From contig NZ_RQRT01000010.1 in NCBI RefSeq assembly GCF_004335005.1, positions 1 through 64,000 on the forward strand: DNA of 64,000 nt. Reading direction: 5' to 3'. The DNA comes from Paracoccus nototheniae (GTDB taxonomy: Bacteria; Pseudomonadota; Alphaproteobacteria; Rhodobacterales; Rhodobacteraceae). The notes under the pieces are model-generated. The model made no database searches. It saw only the letters and a list, made by a program, of their open reading frames with translations, and was not told the origin of the DNA. Shown piece after piece: positions 16,819 to 24,455 of this stretch (its first letter is position 1; each line of letters begins with the position of its first letter). Position numbers and translations under genes: made by a program.

Positions 16819-17934
16819 ATGACAATGACGGCGCCCGCAGGCTTGCGCAGGGTCACCTATGGCGTGATCGGCTGCGGCATGATGGGGCAGGAACATCTGC
16901 GCAATATCGCGCTGCTGCCGGGCACGGCGGTGGGCGCGATTTTCGAACCCGACGCGCAGATGCGGGCGCGGGCGGCGGCGCTGGCCCCGCAGGCGCAGAT
17001 GGTGGACAGCATTCAGGCGCTGCTGGCCGTGCCGGATCTGGATTGCCTGCTGATCGCCAGCCCGAATTTCCTGCATGTCGCGCAATTGCAGGCCATCGCG
17101 GCGCAGCGCCCGCTGCCGGTGCTAGTCGAAAAGCCGCTGTTCACCGATCTGCACGATGTGGCGGCGGTGGATGCCTTTGCCGCCAGCTATCCCGCGCCGG
17201 TCTGGGTGGCGATGGAATACCGCTATATGCCGCCCGTCGCGCAGCTGTTGCAGATGGCCCCCGAGGCGACCGGCGGCATCCGAATGCTAACGATCCGCGA
17301 ACACCGCTATCCCTTTCTGTCCAAGGTCGGGAACTGGAACCGCTTCAACCGCTATACCGGCGGCACTTTTGTCGAGAAATGCTGCCATTTCTTCGATCTG
17401 ATGCGGCTGGCCATCGGTGCCGATCCGGTGCGGATCATGGCCACCGGCGGGCAGGCCCTGAACCATCTGGACGAGGATCACGACGGCCAGACCCCCGACA
17501 TCTTTGATCACGGCTATGTCGCGGTGGAATTCCAAGGCGGCGTGTGTGCCATGCTGGAACTGTGCATGTTCGCCGAAGGATCGCGCTGGCAGGAAGAAAT
17601 CAGCGCCACCGGCCCGCGCGGCAAGATCGAGGCCTTCGTGCCCGGCCCGACCCGGTTCTGGCCCGACCATCTGGGCGCCGCCCCGGTGGCGCAGGTCGTC
17701 GTGTCACCCCGCGATCCGATGGGGCCGCAGATCCTGCCCGTGCCGGTCGATCCGGCGCTGCTGGCGGCGGGCGATCACAACGGCTCGACCTTTTATCAGC
17801 ATCAGCGCTTTCTGGATCTGGTGCGCGGCGGACGGGTCCGGCCCGAGGTGACGGTGACGGACGGAAAATGGGCGGTTCTGATGGGACTTGCCGCCGAACG
17901 CGCCATGACCACCGGGCAGGTGATCACTCTGTGA
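16819..17934 (+). CDS. Gfo/Idh/MocA-family protein (putative NAD-dependent sulfoquinovosidase, GH188-like)
   Basis: NAD(P)-binding sugar oxidoreductase fold, 371 residues. Rossmann motif VIGCGMMGQEH (G18, G20, G23), EKPLF at 104-108 and the active-site block GGTFVEKCCHFFD with E186-K187, H190 and D193. MEYRYMP (132-138) and GNWNRFNRYT (171-180) are likely substrate-pocket segments. Some members of this fold are NAD-dependent glycosidases, including family GH188, which hydrolyses sulfoquinovosides. No GH31 sulfoquinovosidase is present here, so this gene is the best candidate for releasing sulfoquinovose from its glyceride. A simple sugar dehydrogenase is the alternative. Co-directional with the GntR gene, GAGGAGA before ATG 16819. 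Confidence 0.7.
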   Translation: MTMTAPAGLRRVTYGVIGCGMMGQEHLRNIALLPGTAVGAIFEPDAQMRARAAALAPQAQMVDSIQALLAVPDLDCLLIASPNFLHVAQLQAIAAQRPLPVLVEKPLFTDLHDVAAVDAFAASYPAPVWVAMEYRYMPPVAQLLQMAPEATGGIRMLTIREHRYPFLSKVGNWNRFNRYTGGTFVEKCCHFFDLMRLAIGADPVRIMATGGQALNHLDEDHDGQTPDIFDHGYVAVEFQGGVCAMLELCMFAEGSRWQEEISATGPRGKIEAFVPGPTRFWPDHLGAAPVAQVVVSPRDPMGPQILPVPVDPALLAAGDHNGSTFYQHQRFLDLVRGGRVRPEVTVTDGKWAVLMGLAAERAMTTGQVITL

Positions 17935-18030
17935 CGTTTTCACGATCGCACAGCCATTGTGCATCTGCGGCGCTGCATCTTGGCGGCGCGCTCGGCTAGA
18001 CTGCGCGTGAACGATTCACACGAGGCTTTC

Positions 18031-19185
18031 ATGCGCCAGAATACCCCCCGCAGCTATGGCACCGTCGCCCGGACCTTTCACTGGCTGACGGCGCTGATCA
18101 TCCTGGCCAATATCGGCCTGGGCCTGTGGGCCACGCGCATTCCGCTGGATCAGATGGCGCTGAAGGTGCAGGTCTTTTCCCTGCACAAGACGCTTGGGCT
18201 GGCGGCGCTGGTCGTGGCGCTGGCGCGGATCGCATGGGCGATCGGCCAGCCCCGCCCCGCCCCCGTCCATTCCGACCGCCGGGCCGAGACCCTGCTGGCC
18301 GAGGCGGTGCATTGGACCCTCTACGCGGCCATGGTGCTGGTGCCGGTGACCGGCTGGATCGAACATGCCGCGACCGACGGGTTCGCGCCGATCCTGTGGC
18401 CCCTGGGTCAGGGGCTGCCGCTGGTGCCCAAATCGCCCGCGCTGGCGATGGTCATGGCGGGGGTGCATCACGTCTTTGCCTGGATGCTGATCGGGTCGGT
18501 CCTGCTGCATGTGGCGGGGGCGCTGAAACACGGGCTGATCGACCGCGACGGAGTCTTGTCGCGGATGACGCGCGGGCGACCGGCAGGGCAGGGCGGCGCC
18601 GCGCGCCATCTGATGCCCGCGCTGACAGCCGTCGCGATCTTTGCCGCAGGCACCGCCTATGCGCTGGTGACCCGCCCGCAGGACGCCCCCCCGGCGACGG
18701 TGCTGGAACAGGCGGCCTCGGACTGGCAGGTTCTGGAAGGGCAGCTGGGCTTTTCAGTGACCCAGATGGGAACCCAGGTGCAGGGCGGGTTCTCCGACTG
18801 GACCGCCGCGATCAGCTTTGATCCCGACAGCGGCATGGGCGATGTGCGGGTGACCATCAACATGGACAGCGTCACCATCGGATCGGTCACCGATCAGGCC
18901 AAGGGGAATGAGTTCTTCGACGTGACCGCCAACCCCACTGCCGTCTTCGAAGGCAGGATCCGCCCCGAAGGCGCGGGCTATGTCGCCGAAGGGCCGCTAA
19001 GCCTGCGCGGTCAGCAGATGCCCGTGACCCTGCCCTTTACGCTGCAGATCACCGATGGCGTGGCCCGGATGCAGGGCCAGACGGCAATGGACCGCCGCGA
19101 CTGGCAGGTCGGCGCGACCTATGCCGACGAGGCGACGGTCGGCTTTCAGGTCGCCGTCGATGTCAGCCTGACGGCTCGGCGTTGA
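18031..19185 (+). CDS. Cytochrome b561 - YceI domain fusion protein
   Basis: 384 residues. The first ~180 form a four-helix b561 domain with heme-ligand histidines in ARTFHWLTALI, SLHKTLGLAA, AVHWTLYAAMV and GVHHVFAWMLIGSVLLHVAGALKHG (segments). A further helix (HLMPALTAVAIFAAGTAYALV) exports a C-terminal YceI domain (about residues 220-384) with FSDWTAAISFDPDSG, VTDQAKGNEFFDV and the PVTLPFTLQITDG strand. YceI domains bind isoprenoid lipids such as polyisoprene quinones, so a membrane heme tied to a periplasmic quinone-like ligand carrier is plausible. ATG 18031 is the first in a credible frame. A stand-alone YceI gene follows. Confidence 0.88.
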   Translation: MRQNTPRSYGTVARTFHWLTALIILANIGLGLWATRIPLDQMALKVQVFSLHKTLGLAALVVALARIAWAIGQPRPAPVHSDRRAETLLAEAVHWTLYAAMVLVPVTGWIEHAATDGFAPILWPLGQGLPLVPKSPALAMVMAGVHHVFAWMLIGSVLLHVAGALKHGLIDRDGVLSRMTRGRPAGQGGAARHLMPALTAVAIFAAGTAYALVTRPQDAPPATVLEQAASDWQVLEGQLGFSVTQMGTQVQGGFSDWTAAISFDPDSGMGDVRVTINMDSVTIGSVTDQAKGNEFFDVTANPTAVFEGRIRPEGAGYVAEGPLSLRGQQMPVTLPFTLQITDGVARMQGQTAMDRRDWQVGATYADEATVGFQVAVDVSLTARR

Positions 19186-19289
19186 AATCCCACGCAGATG
19201 TGCGCTGGCTGACAGGCCCTGTTCGCCCATCGCCAGTTGCCCCCCGCCGCCGTTCCGCCGAGGATGGCCGCTGAAAACCAACGGAGACC

Positions 19290-19874
19290 ATGATGTTCAA
19301 GACCACCGCCCTGACCGCCGCTTTCGCCCTTGCCGCCACCGCCGCGCTGGCCGAGCCTCAGGCCTACAGCCTTGACACCTCGCACAGCCAGATCGTCTTC
19401 GATTACAACCATCTGGGCTTTTCGACGACGACCGGCATGTTCGGCGATATCACGGGCGAGATCACCTTCGATCCCGAAGATCCCGCCGCCTCGTCGGTCA
19501 ATGCCAGCTTTCCCATCGCCTCGCTGATGACCGGTTTTGCGGGCCGCGACGAACATTTCCTGTCGCCCGAGTTCTTCGGCGCCGAAGGGTCGGCCCCCGA
19601 GGTGACCTTCGTGTCGACCGGGATCGAGGTCACCGGCGACACCACCGCCCTGATCACCGGTGACCTGACCCTGAACGGCGTCACCAAAGAGGTCGTGCTG
19701 GACACCACCCTGAACCAGCAGGGCAGCCACCCGATGGAAAACAAGCCCTGGCTGGGTTTCGATGCCACCACCACCCTGCTGCGCAGCGACTATAACGTTG
19801 GCATGTTCGCCCCCGCCGTGTCGGACGAGGTTCAGGTGACCATTTCAGTCGAGGCGATGGCCGCCGAGGGCTGA
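19290..19874 (+). CDS. YceI family periplasmic protein
   Basis: 194 residues with signal peptide MMFKTTALTAAFALAATAALA followed by EPQAYSLDTSHSQIVFDYNHLGFS, a typical YceI lipocalin-like start. SLMTGFAGRDEHFLSPEFFG and LTLNGVTKEVVLDTTLN are conserved family segments. Members carry a polyisoprenoid chain in the barrel; physiological role is unsettled. It lies 104 bases after the b561-YceI fusion and is closed by a strong terminator. GGAGAC precedes the start. Confidence 0.9.
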   Translation: MMFKTTALTAAFALAATAALAEPQAYSLDTSHSQIVFDYNHLGFSTTTGMFGDITGEITFDPEDPAASSVNASFPIASLMTGFAGRDEHFLSPEFFGAEGSAPEVTFVSTGIEVTGDTTALITGDLTLNGVTKEVVLDTTLNQQGSHPMENKPWLGFDATTTLLRSDYNVGMFAPAVSDEVQVTISVEAMAAEG

Positions 19875-19899
19875 TCGCCCTTTTCGCCGATCGGACCGC

Positions 19900-19934
19900 A
19901 ACCCGCGACGCCCCCCCGGCGTCGCGGGTTTTTT
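19900..19934 (+). terminator. Intrinsic terminator after yceI
   Basis: Stem AACCCGCGACGCC / GGCGTCGCGGGTT with a five-C loop followed by TTTT. Confidence 0.9.
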
Positions 19935-19967
19935 CCTGCACGATCAGGCCGTGCCTGTGAGAGGCCA

Positions 19968-20020
19968 GGGGGCATTCTGCCCCCCGGACCCCCCTGAGGA
20001 TATTTGGGCCAAGATGAAAG
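19968..20020 (+). repeat. Dispersed GGATATTT-core intergenic repeat, copy 1
   Basis: GC-rich hairpin (GGGGGCATTCTGCCCCC) followed by CCCTGAGGATATTTGGGCC and AAGATGAA. One of seven copies in this window, all in intergenic gaps mostly at gene ends. Confidence 0.75.
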
Positions 20021-20184
20021 CGGCGTTCTCTTCTTGGGGCGGGATTTTCGCATGGCACTGAAATGAAGGCGTGCAGGCTGTTTCGATTGTTTTCGCGGGC
20101 GGCGGCTGTGGCGCCGCTACGGGCCGCGCCCGAGATCAGGGCCAGTGCCGTGCACCGTGTGGTGGCCCTTGCCAGGCGGCATGA

Positions 20185-20261
20185 TGGTGACCCCGGCGTG
20201 ATTCGAACACGCGGCCTGCGGTTTAGGAAACCGACGCTCTATCCGGCTGAGCTACGGGGCC
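20185..20261 (-). tRNA. tRNA-Arg (anticodon CCU)
   Basis: Complete cloverleaf on the minus strand, 77 bases including an encoded CCA. Acceptor GGCCCCG pairs with CGGGGTC, D-arm GCTC...GAGC, anticodon loop TTCCTAA gives CCT, T-arm GCGTG-TTCGAAT-CACGC. Reads AGG. The anticodon stem has one terminal mismatch (T27-C43). Confidence 0.93.
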
Positions 20262-20404
20262 ATTCGCCGCGATCTTTACCGGGGCAGAGGTGGGCTTGGC
20301 AAGTCGGACGTGATCGGGGCGGATGGCGGCGGTTGTGGCGGTCGGTGACCTTCGCTAACATCGCCCGACCCCAGTTCGGGACAAAGTTCAGGAAACGGCC
20401 CCTC

Positions 20405-21430
20405 ATGATCCCCACGCGACCTCGCCGCCCCCTGACCCTTCGCGACGTGTCCGAGGCGTCTGGCGTGTCGGAAATGACCGTCAGCCGGGTGTTGCGAAAC
20501 CGGGGCGATGTGTCCGCCGCGACGCGGGAAAAGGTGCTTACGGCTGCCAAGGCGCTTGGTTATGTCCCCAACAAGATCGCCGGGGGGCTGGCCAGCCAGC
20601 GGGTCAACCTTGTGGCCGTGGTCATCCCGTCGCTGTCGAACCTGGTCTTTCCCGACGTGCTGGGCGGCATTTCTGCGGAACTGGACGATACCGGTCTGCA
20701 GCCGGTGATCGGGGTGACCAACTATTCCCCCGCGCGCGAAGAGATGGTGCTGTATGACATGCTGTCATGGCGGCCCTCGGGCGTCATTCTGGCGGGGCTG
20801 GAACACAGCCGGGCGGCGCGCGCCATGCTGCAGAATTCCGGCATTCCGGTGGTCGAGATCATGGATATCGACGGCGAGGGGATCGACACGCTGGTGGGCA
20901 TTTCCCACATCCGCGCCGGGCGCGAGATGGCCGACCGGATCCTGGCTGCGGGATATCGCCGCATCGGCTTTGTCGGCACCCACATGCCCGAGGATCACCG
21001 CGCCCGCAAACGCCTGCTGGGCTTTGAAGAGGGGCTGGGCCTTGCTGGGGTCCAGCTGGAGGCGCGCGAATATTATCAGGGCGGATCCAGCCTGCTGAAG
21101 GGGCGCGAACTGACCGACCGCATCCTGACCCGCGCCCCGGATCTGGACTTCCTGTATTTCTCGAATGACATGATCGGGGCGGGTGGGCTTTTGTACTGTC
21201 TGGACAAGGGCATGGATATTCCGGGCCGGATCGGGCTGGCGGGGTTCAACGGGGTCGATCTGCTGGACGGGCTGCCGATCCGGCTGGCCACGACCGATGC
21301 GCGGCGCGTCGATGTCGGGCGGCGCGCGGCGCGGCTGGTGTCGGGCAAGGATGTCGCGCCGGAAAACCGCATCATCGCGCTGACGCCGACCTTCCTGCCC
21401 GGTGACACGATCCGCGCCATCCCCGCCTGA
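20405..21430 (+). CDS. LacI-family transcriptional regulator
   Basis: 341 residues. N-terminal LacI HTH and hinge: LTLRDVSEASGVSEMTVSRVLRNRGDVS and LGYVPNKIAGGLASQRVNLVAVVIPSL in pieces, then a periplasmic-binding-type effector domain. FSNDMIGAGGLLYCLDKGMDIPGRIGLAGFNGVDL in pieces marks the C-terminal subdomain. It resembles the gluconate (GntR-type) subgroup of LacI regulators. The start at 20405 is chosen because the frame upstream runs through the tRNA. No metabolic genes are adjacent in the same direction, so the target is not visible. Confidence 0.88.
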   Translation: MIPTRPRRPLTLRDVSEASGVSEMTVSRVLRNRGDVSAATREKVLTAAKALGYVPNKIAGGLASQRVNLVAVVIPSLSNLVFPDVLGGISAELDDTGLQPVIGVTNYSPAREEMVLYDMLSWRPSGVILAGLEHSRAARAMLQNSGIPVVEIMDIDGEGIDTLVGISHIRAGREMADRILAAGYRRIGFVGTHMPEDHRARKRLLGFEEGLGLAGVQLEAREYYQGGSSLLKGRELTDRILTRAPDLDFLYFSNDMIGAGGLLYCLDKGMDIPGRIGLAGFNGVDLLDGLPIRLATTDARRVDVGRRAARLVSGKDVAPENRIIALTPTFLPGDTIRAIPA

Positions 21431-21540
21431 TGCCAGCGCCTGCCTGAATGCCAGCGCCCGCCTGATCCCCCTGCCCGCCAGTGCCGCCCGCGCGACGCCT
21501 GCGCCTTGCGAGCGGCGCGCGCCCGGCCTATCTGTTGGGG

Positions 21541-22350
21541 ATGCGTATACCCCTCATCTCCCGCCTTCTGTCCCGCAAGCCGCGCGTCGCGGTCATCCGC
21601 CTGTCCGGCACCATCGGCGGCTCGGGCCGGGGGGGCGGGCTGAACGATGCGGCCCTTGCGCCCCTGATCGAGCGGGCCTTCAAGCGCGGCAAGCCGCTGG
21701 CCGTGGCGCTGGTCATCAACTCTCCGGGCGGATCGCCGGTGCAATCCTCGCTGATCGCGGGACGGATCCGGCGTCTGGCGGATGAGACCGGCCTGCCGGT
21801 CCATGCCTTTGTCGAGGATGTGGCGGCTTCGGGCGGTTATTGGCTGGCCTGTGCGGCCGACCGGATCTGGGCGGATGACAGCTCGATTCTGGGGTCGATC
21901 GGGGTGATCTCGGCGGGCTTCGGCTTTCACGAGCTGATCGACAAATGGGGGATCGAGCGGCGGGTCCATACCGCGGGCGCGTCGAAATCGACGCTGGACC
22001 CGTTCCGCCCGCAATCGCCCGAGGATGTGGCCCGGCTGCATGCGATCCTTGAGCCGATCCACACCGCCTTCAAGGATCACGTCCGCGCGCGGCGCGGCGC
22101 AAGGCTGTCAGAGGAACGCGATCTGTTCACCGGCGAATTCTGGGCCGGCCAGGAATCGGTGCGCCTTGGTCTGGCCGATGGCATCGGCCATCTGGTGCCC
22201 AAGATGAAGGCGCTTTACGGCGATAAGATCCGGTTCGAGGTTCACGGCATGCGCCGACCCCTGCTGCGCCGCCTTGGCCTGTCCGCCGAAGCGCTGCTGG
22301 ACGCCGCCGAAGACCGCGCCGCGTTTCAGCGTTTCGGAACCCGGGGATGA
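21541..22350 (+). CDS. S49-family serine peptidase (SppA/SohB-like)
   Basis: Membrane-linked or cytoplasmic peptidase of the signal-peptide-peptidase A clan, 269 residues (short, single-domain form). INSPGGSPVQSS forms the oxyanion region, the nucleophilic serine lies in VEDVAASGGYWLACAADRI (about residue 98), and the general-base lysine in TAGASKSTLDPF (about 149). No clear N-terminal membrane helix. ATG 21541 chosen over an earlier frame opening without ribosome site. Its stop overlaps a 39-codon membrane ORF by ATGA. Confidence 0.9.
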   Translation: MRIPLISRLLSRKPRVAVIRLSGTIGGSGRGGGLNDAALAPLIERAFKRGKPLAVALVINSPGGSPVQSSLIAGRIRRLADETGLPVHAFVEDVAASGGYWLACAADRIWADDSSILGSIGVISAGFGFHELIDKWGIERRVHTAGASKSTLDPFRPQSPEDVARLHAILEPIHTAFKDHVRARRGARLSEERDLFTGEFWAGQESVRLGLADGIGHLVPKMKALYGDKIRFEVHGMRRPLLRRLGLSAEALLDAAEDRAAFQRFGTRG

Positions 22351-22466
22351 GCCTGCGCGTCGTGCTGCTGTTCCTGCTGGTCATGGCGGTGATCGCCTTT
22401 CTGGGCGGCCCCAAGGCGCGGCGTATCATGAAAAAACTATTTGGGATCGGGCGTCGTGATCGTTGA
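22347..22466 (+). CDS. Small single-span membrane protein (39 aa)
   Basis: ATG at 22347 overlaps the peptidase stop (ATGA). Product has one hydrophobic helix (LRVVLLFLLVMAVIAFLGG) and a basic tail (PKARRIMKKLFGIGRRDR). Its end overlaps the antiporter start. Tight overlaps on both sides and the clean helix-plus-basic-tail pattern suggest a real small gene. Function unknown; a membrane anchor or partner for the peptidase is only a guess. Confidence 0.6.
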   Translation: MSLRVVLLFLLVMAVIAFLGGPKARRIMKKLFGIGRRDR

Positions 22467-23379
22467 AATTCTGTTAGTGCTGGGCGGTCTGGCCCTGCTG
22501 GTGCTGGGTGGCGACCTGCTGGTGCGGGGCGCGGTCAATCTGGCGCTGAAGCTGGGGATGACGCCCTTGGTCGTGGGTCTGACCGTGGTGGCCTTTGGCA
22601 CCTCGGCACCCGAATTGCTGGTCTCGCTGTCGGCCGCGCTGAAAGGCTCCAGCGGGATCGCGATGGGCAATGTCGTGGGGTCCAACATCGCCAATGTGCT
22701 GGTCATTCTGGGGATCACGTCGTTGGTCTCGGTCATCGTGACCAAAGGCCATGATCTGCGCGAAAGCTGGGCGATGATGATCGGGGCATCGCTGCTGCTG
22801 ATCGCCATCGCATTCACCGGAGAGATCGGTCGGCTTGAAGGCCTGATCCTGCTGGCCGCGCTGGCGCTTGTGTTGTGGCGTCAGCTGACCACCGGCAAGG
22901 CCGAGGCGCCCGAACTGGAGGGCGTGACCCCCGGCGCGGGTTGGGGCAAGATCATCATCTGGCTGGTCATCGGCTTGACCGCCCTGCCCATCGGCGCCAC
23001 CCTGCTGGTCAATGGCGCGACCGAGATCGCGCGCGCCTTTGGCATCAGCGAGACGGTGATCGGCCTGACGCTGGTGGCGATCGGCACCTCGCTGCCGGAA
23101 CTGGCGGCCTCGGTCGCATCGGCCCTGCGGGGGCGGGCGGATATGGCGCTTGGCAATGTGGTGGGATCGAACATCTTCAACATCCTTGGCATTCTGGGCA
23201 TCACCGCGCTGATCGCGCCGCTGCCCATCCCCCCCGAGATGATGCGTCTGGACCTGTGGGTCATGCTGGGGGCGTCGCTTCTGATGGCACCGTTCCTGTT
23301 CCGGGGCCTCAGCCTGACGCGCCCCGTGGGGGCAGCCTTTCTGGCGGCTTACGGGGTCTATGCCTGGATCTTGCTGTGA
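22456..23379 (+). CDS. Calcium/sodium antiporter (CaCA family, YrbG-like)
   Basis: Inner-membrane cation antiporter, about 307 residues, ten helices in two inverted halves. Each half has the alpha-repeat: VVAFGTSAPELLVSLSAAL with GNVVGSNIANV in the first, and VAIGTSLPELAASVASAL with GNVVGSNIFNI in the second. The acidic residues of both GTS-PEL motifs are intact. Start is uncertain: GTG 22456 is taken, TTG 22441 is the other option. The stop overlaps the next start (GTGA). Confidence 0.92.
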   Translation: MIVEILLVLGGLALLVLGGDLLVRGAVNLALKLGMTPLVVGLTVVAFGTSAPELLVSLSAALKGSSGIAMGNVVGSNIANVLVILGITSLVSVIVTKGHDLRESWAMMIGASLLLIAIAFTGEIGRLEGLILLAALALVLWRQLTTGKAEAPELEGVTPGAGWGKIIIWLVIGLTALPIGATLLVNGATEIARAFGISETVIGLTLVAIGTSLPELAASVASALRGRADMALGNVVGSNIFNILGILGITALIAPLPIPPEMMRLDLWVMLGASLLMAPFLFRGLSLTRPVGAAFLAAYGVYAWILL

Positions 23380-24155
23380 CGGGGGTGGCGCTGGTTACTG
23401 GTGGCGCCCGCCGCCTTGGCCGCGCCATAGTGCTGGAACTGGCCCAGCAGGGGCATGACGTCGCGATCCATTACGCCGGGTCCGGCGACGCGGCGCAGCA
23501 GACGGCCCAGGATGCCCGCGCCCTTGGCGTGCAGGCACAGGTCTTTCAGGCCGATCTGCTGGACGCAGACGCCACTGCCGCGCTGGTCGGACAGGTAGCG
23601 CAGGCGATGGGACCGCTGCATGTGCTGGTCAACAATGCCTCGATTTTTGAGCATGATACGATCCACAGTGCCACGATGGCGGGGTGGGACCGCCACATCG
23701 GGTCGAACCTGCGCGCACCATTTCAGCTGATGCAGGCCTTTGCCGCGCAGGCACCCAAGGCCCTGCCGGATGAGAATGGTGAGCCGCAGGCGCGCGCGCT
23801 GGTGGTGAACATGGTCGATCAGCGCGTGCTGAAACCGACGCCGGAATTCATGACCTATTCGCTGGCCAAGGCGGGTCTGTGGTCTCTGACCCGGACCGCC
23901 GCGCAGGCGCTGGCCCCCGATATCCGGGTGAATGCCATCGGTCCCGGCCCGACCCTGATCGGCGCCCGTCAGACACCCGCCCATTTTGCCGCTCAGCGGG
24001 CCGCGACGGTTCTGGGCAGGGGCAGCGACCCGCAGGGGATTGCGCAGGCTCTGGCCTATCTTCTGGGCGCGCGAGGGGTCACCGGACAGCTGATCTGCGT
24101 CGATGGTGGCCAGCATCTGGCATGGCGGACCCCCGACATGCTGGTCCGGGAATAG
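23376..24155 (+). CDS. Short-chain dehydrogenase, FolM/pteridine reductase-like
   Basis: 259 residues, GTG start at 23376 coupled to the antiporter stop. Cofactor motif is TGGARRLG (TGxxxRxG) instead of the common TGxxxGxG, a trait of pteridine reductases (PTR1/FolM). NNAS at about residue 87 and YSLAK (Tyr-x-x-x-Lys) at about 165 are intact; DGGQHL near the C-terminus is typical. Likely reduces dihydrobiopterin or dihydrofolate-type pterins, which would fit with phhB at 2.4 kb and moaDE nearby, but other carbonyl substrates are possible. Confidence 0.8.
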   Translation: MTGVALVTGGARRLGRAIVLELAQQGHDVAIHYAGSGDAAQQTAQDARALGVQAQVFQADLLDADATAALVGQVAQAMGPLHVLVNNASIFEHDTIHSATMAGWDRHIGSNLRAPFQLMQAFAAQAPKALPDENGEPQARALVVNMVDQRVLKPTPEFMTYSLAKAGLWSLTRTAAQALAPDIRVNAIGPGPTLIGARQTPAHFAAQRAATVLGRGSDPQGIAQALAYLLGARGVTGQLICVDGGQHLAWRTPDMLVRE

Positions 24156-24455
24156 GCCCGTTCCGGCCATGTCGGCAGATCTTGTCCACCCTTTCGCAAA
24201 TGCGGCCCCAAGTGGCGGATTATACGTGGTTTTTCCATGTCGCGTTCAGGTTGATAAAAATTGTGATGCGAAATCAAGGGCCTGCAGAAATGCCTAAAAT
24301 ACCGGCAAGTTCACGGAACTGTAACGATTGCTGGCCCCCGGTGGCCATCCCCACAGCCCACCCACAGAGTTGTCCACAGTTTCCGTGGAAAGGTTAATGC
24401 TTGCGCTTGGGCTTTGGAACTTGCAGCGAGACCCCAGAATCACCAGCCAGAGATC
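24156..24455. other. 300-base gap upstream of uvrC with phased CCACAG repeats
   Basis: Non-coding. Contains three repeats CCCACAG (24350-24356), CCCACAG (24361-24367) and TCCACAG (24373-24379) spaced 11 and 12 bases apart. The last sits inside TTGTCCACA (24370-24378), which differs from the DnaA-box consensus TTATCCACA at one base. The uvrC promoter must lie here; no clear LexA box was found. Confidence 0.5.

Noticed and set aside
16002..16856. N-terminal extension of the LLM monooxygenase to 669 residues
   Set aside because: The extension crosses the promoter region and the opposite-strand GntR gene; a GGAGGAG ribosome site marks the start at 16001.
24370..24378. Replication origin near the DnaA-box-like site
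   Set aside because: A single near-match and no AT-rich unwinding region or origin-linked genes such as dnaA, parA or hemE.
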